64,000 bases of DNA from Acetonema longum DSM 6540. GTDB taxonomy: Bacteria; Bacillota; Negativicutes; Sporomusales; Acetonemataceae. The DNA is taken from the NCBI RefSeq assembly GCF_000219125.1, contig NZ_AFGF01000015.1:1-64000 (forward strand). The letters run 5' to 3'. Below the pieces are notes generated by a model. That model saw nothing but the letters and a program-made list of their open reading frames with translations, was not told the origin of the DNA and did no database searches. Made by a program: the position numbers and the translations under genes. Of the stretch, positions 24,532 to 32,825 are shown one piece after another (position 1 is the stretch's first letter; every line of letters starts with the position of its first letter).

Positions 24532-25722
24532 TTATTTCACCGTTTCCTTATCAGATGCGTCAATGGTTTCATCGGTCAATTCCTGGCCGATACCGGGAAG
24601 ATCAGGGATCTCATACATGCCATCTTTGGGCAAATAGTTGTATTTGCAGGTATTCGTATTTGCTTCCAGCAGTGCATACCGGTGCAGTTCATGGATGGCG
24701 AAATTGGGAATGGCGCATTCCAAATGCAGTGAAGCTGCCGTCATGATCGGGCCGCCGCAGACGTGGATTTGTGCGGTCATATCGTAGATATGCGCCATAT
24801 CACAGATTTTTTTGCCTTCCGTAATTCCGCCGCAGGTGCCCAAATCCGGCTGAATAACTGTCAGTGATCCGTCTTCAAAGAAGGGGCGGAAGCCCCAGCG
24901 GGTGTAAACGCGTTCTCCCGCGGCGATCGGAATGTTGACATTATCCGCAACCTGCTTCATTTGCTTGGGATTGAGGGGCATAACCGGTTCCTCGTAAAAG
25001 AAAATATCCAGTTCTTCAATCATTTTGCCGAACTTAATAGCGGCGGCCGTATCGGTAAGAGCATGCGCCTCGACAATGATATCCACATCGGGGCCCATGG
25101 CTTCGCGCATAGCTTTCAGGCGCTCATAACCGAGACGAAGCGTTTTAGTGGAAAGCACCCCGCAAAGATTTTGTTTCTTAATATTGCCGAAACCATCCAT
25201 TTCGTTTACATCCACTTTAATAGCGTCATAACCATCGGCAACAGCCTGAAGCGCAACTTCCGCATACTGCTTCGGCTCTACGAGAATGGATTTCGCCTTG
25301 GCGGTACCCCAGCCGAACTGTAACTGACTCGCATAGGTTCTTACCTTATCCCGGCACTTACCGCCCAGAAGCTGGTACACGGGAACATTAAGAGCTTTTC
25401 CTTTAATATCCCACAAAGCAATATCAATTGCGCTCATGCCTGCCGATACAACCGTGCCGCCGCCCTGCCCCCAGAACGTTTTCTTCTGCATCTTGTCCCA
25501 AATAGCTTCGTTTTGCATGGGATCCATACCAATAATGAGCTTGGCCAAATCCTTTGCCATGCCAAAACCGGCGGAAGCGCCCACACCATAGGCCATGCCC
25601 ACTTCACCGAAGCCATGAATCCCTTCGTCGGTATTAATACGGACAACTATTGGCCGCCACTTGCTGGTCGATGACTGGAGATCATTTGCCACATCAATAA
25701 TATCCACGCTTACAATTTTCAT
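24532..25722 (-). CDS. Enolase-superfamily acid-sugar dehydratase-like protein (MR/MLE)
   Basis: 396 residues, mandelate racemase/muconate lactonizing enzyme group. N-terminal capping domain followed by the barrel with SAIDIALWDIKGKAL, a Lys in AIKVDV, metal ligands in IIVEAHAL, FYEEPVMP and AAGERVYTRWGF, and a C-terminal HVCGGPIMTAAS in place of the usual PHNPLGPI. The His-Asn-Pro to Val-Cys-Gly change is notable. ATG 25722 follows AAGGGGGAAG. Probably dehydrates a hydroxylated dicarboxylate brought in by the adjacent transporter (inference). Confidence 0.85.
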   Translation of the reverse strand: MKIVSVDIIDVANDLQSSTSKWRPIVVRINTDEGIHGFGEVGMAYGVGASAGFGMAKDLAKLIIGMDPMQNEAIWDKMQKKTFWGQGGGTVVSAGMSAIDIALWDIKGKALNVPVYQLLGGKCRDKVRTYASQLQFGWGTAKAKSILVEPKQYAEVALQAVADGYDAIKVDVNEMDGFGNIKKQNLCGVLSTKTLRLGYERLKAMREAMGPDVDIIVEAHALTDTAAAIKFGKMIEELDIFFYEEPVMPLNPKQMKQVADNVNIPIAAGERVYTRWGFRPFFEDGSLTVIQPDLGTCGGITEGKKICDMAHIYDMTAQIHVCGGPIMTAASLHLECAIPNFAIHELHRYALLEANTNTCKYNYLPKDGMYEIPDLPGIGQELTDETIDASDKETVK

Positions 25723-25741
25723 TTTTCTTCCCCCTTGTTTT

Positions 25742-27115
25742 TTATAGGAATAGTACAAACATTGAAATTATATGAGCGATAAGTCCCAGCGTAACCGGAA
25801 TGGCCACGCGTTTGGACACATCAAACGGCGATACACCCGCAATGCTTGAAATGGCGACTATCGCCGCCGTTATCGGCGACATGCAGCGTCCAAAACCGGA
25901 GGTAAGCTCCATAGGCAGCAAAATAAGCACCGGATTGACATTTAAGTGGGCGGCTATTTTGGGCGCCAGACCGGCAAAAGCGAAGAAACTTGCATTTCCG
26001 GAACCCATGATAAAGGAACAGACAACCATGATAAAACTGATAATAACCACTGTCGCCTGCAGCCCGAGACCGGCTGACTGCGCCCCCTGAATCAAAGCAT
26101 CTACCGCTCCGACTTTTACCAAACCCATGGCGAATGTTTCCGCACAGATAATCAGTGATACAACGGCAACAAATTGTTTACCCATGCCGTCAAAAAAAGT
26201 CATGATATTATCCATAACCGGGCGTATATCGCGCAGCCTTACAAATTCAAATACCATCGAAACAATGGTGGAAATCAGCATGGCTGTAATAACATCCATT
26301 TTAATGGATTTAATAAACAGCGGTGAGAAGATGATCACCAGAAACAGCGGCAATGTTGGCAGAAAAGCGTAAATTACCGGCGCTTTTTCCTTTTCAGCTT
26401 CCTTGACCGCATTCTCCTTGGCCAAATCCTGAACTGCGGCGAACCCTTCGCGTTTATCCCAATAAGGCTGAACAAAATAATGAGCAAGGCCAACCACAAA
26501 AATAGGTACGATTACTACAGGCAGTTGGTATTGCAGGAAATAAGTGACCGGATCAAGTCCGGCGGTATGCGCCGCCAGAATCGCATTGGAGGAAATAGGG
26601 CCGATATCGGTAAACTTCGCGGTGGCAATCACGGCCACTGCGGTCAATTTACTGATTCCTGCATTGACCATAATCGGATACACTGTCAACATAAGCAGTA
26701 ATCCCAGTCCGGCATGACTTGGCACAAAAATATCGACAAGATGCCCAATAACATAGGCAACAAGCATGACGATCATCGGCGATTTCACCCATTTAAGCGG
26801 CGCAGCTGACAATTCCACAAGCGCCTGGTTGGCGCCGCATTGCTCCATGTAGCGTACAAAACCGCCGATGGACATAATCGTCAGGCCCAGCCCGGCCAGA
26901 CGGCTGCTCATAAGTTGTTTGACCGCCTCAAAGATATCAAACCAGATGACACCGGTGGATTGTTTGGCCGACAAAATGGTTCCTGTACCAAATACGGCAG
27001 TACAAATCATTAGTATAATGCCGGCTCCCAGCAATACACCCTGCGGTTTGTACTTCTTGTAGAGCATGTAACCTACCCATCCCGTAACAATCGCACCAAT
27101 TAGCAATCCTAACAT
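25742..27115 (-). CDS. dcuC: C4-dicarboxylate transporter, DcuC family
   Basis: 457 residues with about 12 membrane segments and the family segment VCSFIMGSGNASFFAFAG. DcuC proteins are anaerobic C4-dicarboxylate carriers working by uptake, antiport or efflux. The neighbours (two dehydratases, a dehydrogenase and an MmgE/PrpD protein) imply uptake of a dicarboxylic acid substrate. It lies 18 bases from the upstream gene, in the same operon. Confidence 0.88.
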   Translation of the reverse strand: MLGLLIGAIVTGWVGYMLYKKYKPQGVLLGAGIILMICTAVFGTGTILSAKQSTGVIWFDIFEAVKQLMSSRLAGLGLTIMSIGGFVRYMEQCGANQALVELSAAPLKWVKSPMIVMLVAYVIGHLVDIFVPSHAGLGLLLMLTVYPIMVNAGISKLTAVAVIATAKFTDIGPISSNAILAAHTAGLDPVTYFLQYQLPVVIVPIFVVGLAHYFVQPYWDKREGFAAVQDLAKENAVKEAEKEKAPVIYAFLPTLPLFLVIIFSPLFIKSIKMDVITAMLISTIVSMVFEFVRLRDIRPVMDNIMTFFDGMGKQFVAVVSLIICAETFAMGLVKVGAVDALIQGAQSAGLGLQATVVIISFIMVVCSFIMGSGNASFFAFAGLAPKIAAHLNVNPVLILLPMELTSGFGRCMSPITAAIVAISSIAGVSPFDVSKRVAIPVTLGLIAHIISMFVLFL

Positions 27116-27133
27116 TCTTTCTCTCCTCCTTAA

Positions 27134-28471
27134 CTATGTTAAATATTGCATCAGTAAGTTCAGATCATCCAATTTTTCTATATTCAAAATTATTTCTTTA
27201 GTTTTTCCGGCCGCTTCACTTCCGATAGCACTGACTGCCAGCGAGAAGAATTTGTCTTCCAGCGCTTCATACTGAGGTTCATCATTAGCGTCATCAACTG
27301 TCTCTTCCATGACCCGCCCACTGTCAAGCTCGATCCGGATAGTTGCCCGGCGTTTGGGAAACTGGGCTGTAGCTACAGTATCCTCCATCACTGTGATCTT
27401 GCGGGCTAAGGTTAAAATCTCGGCATCGTGCAATCTGTCCGGCGTAAACTCTTTCAGCGTAACCTTTTTATAGATCAAGGCCACAGCCAGACAATAAGGC
27501 AATGAAAATTTGGCGGCTTCCTCATTTTCGTTTTTCAAGCCAGCAGTTAAGTCCACCGCTATCTTATAAGTGGTTACCGCAATATGCCGGATGGCTGCTA
27601 ACGGTATATTCTGTTTGCCCATGAGCTTAAACAGTGCGTCCAGCGGTGAGTTAGTATGACCGCATGAGGCGTATACCTTATAAAAGGCGGTGTTGCTGAG
27701 CAGGGGCGTCAGGCCGATCTCTTCGAGCGGCTTTGCGCTGTATTCCTGTGTTGTCGCTTTAATAAAACCTTTGTTGCCCATAATGACTTCCTCCGGCCCC
27801 GTAAAACCCCGTTCGGCCAGCAAGGCAGCCTGGATACCGCTTTGGCAGGCATGTCCGGCGTTAAGCGCCTTGGCGTGGGTGCCGAAGGTTTCCTGCAAGC
27901 CAGCTCCCATCGTTCCGGCAATGCCCAGCGCCATAAGTGTCTGCTGCCGGTCCAGTCTAAGCAGGTACGCCGCCGTGGCTGCCGCGCCAATAGCACCGCA
28001 GGTTCCAGTCGTGTGCCAGATTTTGTAATGGGATGGGTTTACGCACATGCCCAGACGGATAACAACCTCATAACCGGCTACAACAGCAGTAAGCACTTCC
28101 TTGCCGCTCCGCTTATAATTCTCGGCAAGGGCCAGTGCTACAGGAACGGTGACAGATCCGGGATGGGCAATGGCACGCCTGTGGCCGTCGTCAAATTCCG
28201 CGACATGACCGATAATGCCATTTGCGAAAGCCGCCGCCGCCACGGGAACCTTAGCCTGTCCCTTCAGCACAGTTGCCTGAGGCAGTCCGCCCGCCGACTG
28301 GAAAAATTCAGCAGCGATCAGGGATGGCCGATAGCCAACCCCTGCCAAGGCGCTTCCTAGCCAGTCCAACAGGCGATATTTGGCATCTTTTTGAAGGTCT
28401 GCAGATAATGCATCATAAGTTAAGTCCGTAATAAAAGAGGCTGTTCTCAGTTGCAAATTCATTGTTTTCAT
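27134..28471 (-). CDS. MmgE/PrpD family protein
   Basis: 445 residues. The family includes 2-methylcitrate dehydratase, cis-aconitate decarboxylase and iminodisuccinate epimerase. Matches: LDWLGSALAG, AFANGIIGHVAEFDDGHRRAIAHPGS (the conserved D-D-x-H region), CGAIGAAATAAYLL and KALNAGHACQSGIQAALLA. ATG 28471 follows AAAGGAG. It is the first gene of the operon, with the putative GntR operator just upstream. Reaction unknown. Confidence 0.87.
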   Translation of the reverse strand: MKTMNLQLRTASFITDLTYDALSADLQKDAKYRLLDWLGSALAGVGYRPSLIAAEFFQSAGGLPQATVLKGQAKVPVAAAAFANGIIGHVAEFDDGHRRAIAHPGSVTVPVALALAENYKRSGKEVLTAVVAGYEVVIRLGMCVNPSHYKIWHTTGTCGAIGAAATAAYLLRLDRQQTLMALGIAGTMGAGLQETFGTHAKALNAGHACQSGIQAALLAERGFTGPEEVIMGNKGFIKATTQEYSAKPLEEIGLTPLLSNTAFYKVYASCGHTNSPLDALFKLMGKQNIPLAAIRHIAVTTYKIAVDLTAGLKNENEEAAKFSLPYCLAVALIYKKVTLKEFTPDRLHDAEILTLARKITVMEDTVATAQFPKRRATIRIELDSGRVMEETVDDANDEPQYEALEDKFFSLAVSAIGSEAAGKTKEIILNIEKLDDLNLLMQYLT

Positions 28472-28499
28472 TCGCTTCTCCTTTCTTATTAATTTCAAT

Positions 28500-28534
28500 A
28501 TATTCTATATCATATATTCTATATAATATAGAAT
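28500..28534. promoter_or_regulatory. Putative GntR operator upstream of the catabolic operon
   Basis: Contains ATTCTATATAATATAGAAT (28516-28534), symmetric except at the centre, plus an upstream copy of ATATTCTATATC that matches the site before gntR at 17 of 18 bases. It lies 29 bases before the first catabolic gene. Confidence 0.65.
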
Positions 28535-28657
28535 TGTACGTCAATGTATTTTTCAATTTTTGTTTATTTTGTTTATAATCAGTTAATGGCCCATAAAAAG
28601 CACTCTGTAGAATTATATTTTGCAATGAAACGTTTTTATTTTTTTAAATAAATATAA

Positions 28658-28696
28658 AAAAACGGCCTGAATGCTTATCTGCATTTTAGCCGTTTT
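28658..28696 (-). terminator. Terminator of dnaB
   Basis: AAAACGGC...AATGC pairs with GCATT...GCCGTTTT. On the minus strand it lies 90 bases beyond the dnaB stop and is followed by a T-rich tract. Confidence 0.75.
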
Positions 28697-28749
28697 TCAT
28701 TTTTCGATTGTGGAAGTTTTTTAAAGCATTAAAAATACTTCTATCCCCT

Positions 28750-28813
28750 GGCATGCTCGAGTCTGTATAAAAGCATCCCTGTTCCTACCGCTGGGCCAGA
28801 TCTGAAAACTTGG
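28750..28813. repeat. dnaB 3' end, partner of the repeat at 21112-21174
   Basis: The functional end of dnaB plus about 35 downstream bases, of which an 84 percent identical direct copy exists 7.6 kb away. See the findings for the island interpretation. Confidence 0.75.
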
Positions 28814-30110
28814 TGAACTGCTTGTGGAAGAACAGCTGCACGGTGTCCACCGGACCGTTACGGTGCTTGGCCACAATGACTTCAGTGATGTTTTTCTTTT
28901 CGCTGTCCGGGTCGTAGTAGTCTTCCCGATACAAAAAGGCTACGATGTCGGCGTCCTGCTCCAAGGAACCTGATTCCCGCAGGTCGCTGAGCATGGGGCG
29001 TTTCACCTGGCGGGATTCTACGCTGCGGGAGAGCTGAGAGAGGGCAATGACCGGCACATTGAGCTCTCTGGCCAGTCCTTTCAGGGAGCGAGAGATCTCG
29101 GAGATTTCCTGCTGGCGGTTTTCGCCCCGGTTACTGCCGCTGCCTTGCATGAGCTGCAAATAGTCGATAATAATGAGCTGGAGGTCGTGTTCGATTTTCA
29201 GCCGACGGCATTTGGCCCGCATTTCTACGGCAGTGATGCTGGCGGTATCGTCGATGAATACCGGGGCTGAGGCCAGACGGTCGGCGGCGATGACCAGTTT
29301 GCGCCAGTCGTTTTCCTCCAGTTCACCGATCCGCAGGCGTTGGGCGTCAATGGCAGCTTCGGCGCAGAGCATCCGCTGCACCAGTTGCTCTTTGGACATT
29401 TCCAGACTGAAAAAGGCTACGGCTTTTTTCTCCCGGATAGCTATATGCTGGGCAATGTTAAGAACAAAAGCCGTCTTGCCCATGCTGGGACGGGCGGCGA
29501 TCAGGACCAGGTCCGAAGGCTGCAGGCCGGACATGAGCTTGTCCAGATCTTTAAAGCCGGTAGGGATGCCGGTAATGCCGCCTTTAGAGGCGTACAACTG
29601 CTCAATCTTATTAAAAGCGTCAAAAATGATGGTCTTGATGGGAGTGAATTCCTGGCCGAGTTTGCGGCCGGCTACCTCCAGGATCATCCGTTCGGACTTG
29701 TCCATAATGGTTTCAACTTCTTCGCTGGCCTCATAGCCCATAGTGGCCACATGGGTAGCAGTGTTGATGAGCTGGCGCAGGAGAGCCTTTTCTTCCACAA
29801 TCCGGGCGTGATAGGTAACATTGGCGGCTGTGGGCACGGAATTCGCCAGAGTGGTGATATAAGCGATGCCGCCGGCCGGTTCCAGCTTGTCGTCTTTACG
29901 CAGCGATTCCACGACTGTAACCATATCCACGGCATCATTTTTGTTAAACAGAGCCAGCATGGCCTGGAAAATCAGGCGATGGGCCTCACGATAAAAATCC
30001 TCGGGCCGCAGTATCTCGGAAACCCGGGAAATAGCCTCACGCTCAATTAACATAGCGCCGAGGACGGATTGTTCTGCCTCCAGATTCTGCGGCGGAACCC
30101 TGTCGATCAT
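28785..30110 (-). CDS. dnaB: Replicative DNA helicase
   Basis: 441 residues. Hexameric helicase at the replication fork. N-terminal DnaB domain begins VPPQNLEAEQSVLGAML; the RecA-like domain has Walker A ARPSMGKTAF, the H2 box ALFSLEMS-like AFFSLEMSKEQL, Walker B LIIIDYLQLM and the terminal KHRNGPVDTVQL. ATG 30110 follows GAGGAGGAG; the longer frame to 30161 runs into repeat R1 and is rejected. Located near lonC and rplI, as in other Negativicutes. Confidence 0.97.
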   Translation of the reverse strand: MIDRVPPQNLEAEQSVLGAMLIEREAISRVSEILRPEDFYREAHRLIFQAMLALFNKNDAVDMVTVVESLRKDDKLEPAGGIAYITTLANSVPTAANVTYHARIVEEKALLRQLINTATHVATMGYEASEEVETIMDKSERMILEVAGRKLGQEFTPIKTIIFDAFNKIEQLYASKGGITGIPTGFKDLDKLMSGLQPSDLVLIAARPSMGKTAFVLNIAQHIAIREKKAVAFFSLEMSKEQLVQRMLCAEAAIDAQRLRIGELEENDWRKLVIAADRLASAPVFIDDTASITAVEMRAKCRRLKIEHDLQLIIIDYLQLMQGSGSNRGENRQQEISEISRSLKGLARELNVPVIALSQLSRSVESRQVKRPMLSDLRESGSLEQDADIVAFLYREDYYDPDSEKKNITEVIVAKHRNGPVDTVQLFFHKQFTKFSDLAQR

Positions 30111-30129
30111 ACTACGGCTCTCCTCCTCA

Positions 30130-30213
30130 GGGGACCGTTGAAAAAGACCCATCTGCGGCACTTCAGCCTCCTGCGGACGGACTCGTTCAGAAAGCGCCTC
30201 TTTTCGGCTTCAT
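30130..30213. repeat. Intergenic repeat R1 (partial copy)
   Basis: Begins with GGGGACCGTTGAAAAAG and continues with TTCAGAAAGCGCCTCTTTTC (30186-30205). It matches the reverse complement of the right half of R4 (41661-41903) and lies directly upstream of the dnaB SD. Only one arm of the large inverted repeat is present. Confidence 0.7.
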
Positions 30214-30268
30214 AGGCCACAGATGAGTTTCTCATAATCTCCTAAATAATGATGATCTATTCTTCTGT

Positions 30269-32206
30269 TTATGCAGTTGCTGTCTCAGCCGATACCTCTT
30301 CTAATAATTTCTCCATCGCCTGTTCCACGGTTTCCACCGGGTGAATCGCCAGGCCCAGATGGCCGTGGGGGATGTCTTTTTCATTTTCCCGGGGGATGAC
30401 CAGGGTGGCGATGCCAGCCTGACGAGCGCCGTAGGCTTTTTCAAATACGCCGCCTACGGCTTTAACCATGCCCTGGACGGAAATTTCGCCGGTAACGGCT
30501 ACGTCCTGACGGATGGGGCGCCGGGTAATGGCGGAAATGACAGCGGTCATGATAGCCACGCCGGCTGAAGGACCGTCAATCCGGCCGCCGCCGATGATGT
30601 TGATATGGATATCGAAGTTGGCGATATCCTGGCCGGTGATTTTACGAACCACGGCAGCGGCGTTAAATACTGAGTCCTTAGCCATGCTGCCGGCTGTGTC
30701 ATTGAACCTGATATGCCCCTTGCCTTTTTCCGCCGAAGGAAAAGCAACGGCTTCAATTTCGATGACCGATCCCAGATAGCCGGCTACACCTAGCCCGAAA
30801 ATCTTCCCTATCGCTGTGGTCTGGGAACCTTTCTGATTGACAAATGGGGTCAGGCGGCTGGCCTGGGCTACTTTATAAATATCTTCGCAGGTGATCATTG
30901 CCTGGCGGTCTGCATCCCCTGTGCGATAAAGGGCCTGGCCGAATGCGTCGGCCAAAAGACCGACTGCCTTGCGGCCTTCAATGGTATATTCGCTGATCAG
31001 CCGGGGTACGGCCGGTTCCAGGCTGACTTCCAGCTTGGCGGCGGCCTGTTCGACGATCTGCTCGATTTGTTTTGGTGTCAGGGGCTCAAAGTAAATCTCG
31101 GCGCAGCGGGAGCGGATCGCCGGCGTGATGTCCGAGCGTTCCCTGGTTGTAGCGCCGATCAGAATAAAGTCAGCTGGCGCGCCTTCTTCAAACAGCTTTT
31201 TAATATATTTCGGCACATTAGAATCACTGGAGTCATAATAGGCTGAATCAAAGAAGATCCGTTTGTCTTCCAGCACTTTCAGCAGCTTATTCTGCAGCAT
31301 CAGGTCCATTTCGCCGATCTCATCGATAAACAAAATGCCGCCGTGGGCATCGGTGGCCAAGCCGGGCTTGGGCTCCGGCACGCCGGTTTCAGCCAGGTCC
31401 CGCCGGGCACCCTGATAAATCGGATCATGAACCGAACCCAAAAGAGGATTGGTCATATCCCGCGGGTCCCAGCGCAGGGTGGCGCCGTCGGTTTCCACGA
31501 AGGGCGCGTCTTCCCCAAAGGGGGTGAATTTCAGCTTTTTGGCTTCTTCCAAGGCCAGGCGGGCGGCAGTCGTCTTACCTACCCCCGGCGGTCCGTACAA
31601 AATAATATGCTGGGGATACGGCGAAGCCAGTTTGGTCCGCAGGGCCTCAATAGCCCGTTCCTGTCCCACTACTTCGTCCAGACTGGCCGGACGCAGGAGC
31701 TCGCTCATGGATTGGGTCAGCTTGATTTTTTCCAGTTTCTCCAATTGGGCGTATTTTTTCAAGGTCTGGGGAGTTTCGACGTTATTGCCGTCTTCCTTGA
31801 TAATCTGCATCTTGATTTCTTTGACATATTCCTGATGGCGTTCTTCCATTTTTTCGGCGATTTTCTTCTCGATCCGGTCCTCTACCTCGCGCCGGGCCAG
31901 CATATCAGCCAGCTCTTCCTCGATTTCGTTCAGGATCTGGGGAATTTCGGAGGCTGAAGGCACCTGATCAACAATCGGGTCTTCAAACACGACTTTTTGT
32001 AAGCCCAAAATGCGTTTGCCCACATCCGGGGAACGCATCAGATCCAGTGCATCCAGCTTGCCTGCTTTCAGAATCACTTTCTCCGCCCCAATGATGTTGG
32101 AATAAAGGGCATAGAGAGAACTGACCTGCCGTTTCAGTTTTTCGTCGTGGGATTCCTCTCTTTCCGGCTTTTGCGGCCGAACCCATCGCTGAAAAAAGTT
32201 TTTCAT
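30269..32206 (-). CDS. lonC: ATP-dependent protease LonC
   Basis: 645 residues, the Lon-type AAA+ protease of the LonC branch. N-terminal coiled-coil-rich region (about 90-165), Walker A GPPGVGKT at 205-212, Walker B GGILFIDEIGEMD, then the protease domain with the catalytic Ser in GGRIDGPSAGVA and the Lys in VQGMVKAVGGVFEKAYGA. No substrate-binding LON N domain. The nearest SD (AAAGGAA) is 14 bases away, which is rather far. It sits between rplI and dnaB, flanked by repeat copies. Confidence 0.92.
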   Translation of the reverse strand: MKNFFQRWVRPQKPEREESHDEKLKRQVSSLYALYSNIIGAEKVILKAGKLDALDLMRSPDVGKRILGLQKVVFEDPIVDQVPSASEIPQILNEIEEELADMLARREVEDRIEKKIAEKMEERHQEYVKEIKMQIIKEDGNNVETPQTLKKYAQLEKLEKIKLTQSMSELLRPASLDEVVGQERAIEALRTKLASPYPQHIILYGPPGVGKTTAARLALEEAKKLKFTPFGEDAPFVETDGATLRWDPRDMTNPLLGSVHDPIYQGARRDLAETGVPEPKPGLATDAHGGILFIDEIGEMDLMLQNKLLKVLEDKRIFFDSAYYDSSDSNVPKYIKKLFEEGAPADFILIGATTRERSDITPAIRSRCAEIYFEPLTPKQIEQIVEQAAAKLEVSLEPAVPRLISEYTIEGRKAVGLLADAFGQALYRTGDADRQAMITCEDIYKVAQASRLTPFVNQKGSQTTAIGKIFGLGVAGYLGSVIEIEAVAFPSAEKGKGHIRFNDTAGSMAKDSVFNAAAVVRKITGQDIANFDIHINIIGGGRIDGPSAGVAIMTAVISAITRRPIRQDVAVTGEISVQGMVKAVGGVFEKAYGARQAGIATLVIPRENEKDIPHGHLGLAIHPVETVEQAMEKLLEEVSAETATA

Positions 32207-32227
32207 TTTTAAGTATTTAGTTCCTTT

Positions 32228-32381
32228 CTAGAGAGATGCGAAGCATCTCGGGGTTAGTAGGAAAGTCAGGCATTTTTCGGCTAGTCAGTAAGAAGTCTTG
32301 CACTGGCACGAATCCGAAAAATGCTGCTTTCCGAGTCTGCTAGTTCTGTGGCATCAAATGGATCGATTTTCAACGGTCCCC
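32228..32381. repeat. Intergenic repeat R2
   Basis: Contains the perfect hairpin GAGATGC-GAA-GCATCTC (32233-32249) and a large inverted repeat, GGAAAG...CATTTTTCGG (32260-32280) against CCGAAAAATGC...CTTTCC (32314-32332). It ends in TTTTCAACGGTCCCC (32367-32381), as R4 does. Its end overlaps the rplI stop codon. Confidence 0.75.
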
Positions 32382-32825
32382 TGCGCTGACCACATGCAGC
32401 TCTATCTGCGCCGTTATCTCCGGATGAACCCGGATAACCACGGTGAAAGTGCCCACGGCCTTTACAGTATCTTTCAGTTCGACTTTGCGACGGTCGATTT
32501 CAACGCCATGAGTTTTAGCCAGGGCATCGGCCACGTCTTTGCCGGTGACCGAACCGAACAGCTTGCCACCTTCGCCGGTCTTGACCGGAATGGTGACTGA
32601 CAGCTTTGAGAGCTGGCTGGCCAGCATCTTGGCCTCGTCCAGCTGCTGTTGCTCCCGGCGCGCCTGGGCGGCTTTTTGCTGGGTGATGGTATTTAGATTG
32701 GAATCAGTGGCAGGTACGGCTAATTTCTTCGGCAGCAGAAAGTTACGGGCGTAACCTTCCGATACCTCAACCACGGCGTCCTTTTTCCCCAGTCCCTTGA
32801 CTTCCTGTATTAGAATGACTTTCAT
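32370..32825 (-). CDS. rplI: Ribosomal protein bL9
   Basis: 151 residues. Large-subunit protein with the N-terminal globular domain MKVILIQEVKGLGKKDAVVE, SEGYARNFLLPKKLA signature, central helix and C-terminal domain GKLFGSVTGKDVADAL. Its start overlaps the gdpP stop (ATGA). The final residues G-D-R and the TGA stop are supplied by the terminal GGGGACCGTTGA of repeat R2, so the original C-terminus was probably altered by the repeat. Confidence 0.96.
   Translation of the reverse strand: MKVILIQEVKGLGKKDAVVEVSEGYARNFLLPKKLAVPATDSNLNTITQQKAAQARREQQQLDEAKMLASQLSKLSVTIPVKTGEGGKLFGSVTGKDVADALAKTHGVEIDRRKVELKDTVKAVGTFTVVIRVHPEITAQIELHVVSAGDR

Noticed and set aside
28413-28625. 70-codon minus-strand ORF upstream of the MmgE/PrpD gene
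   Set aside because: It overlaps the operator region and the start of the real gene, is AT-rich low-complexity sequence, and has no RBS.
30111-30161. Longer N-terminus for DnaB
   Set aside because: The extra codons come from repeat R1; ATG 30110 has a strong SD and gives the standard DnaB start.
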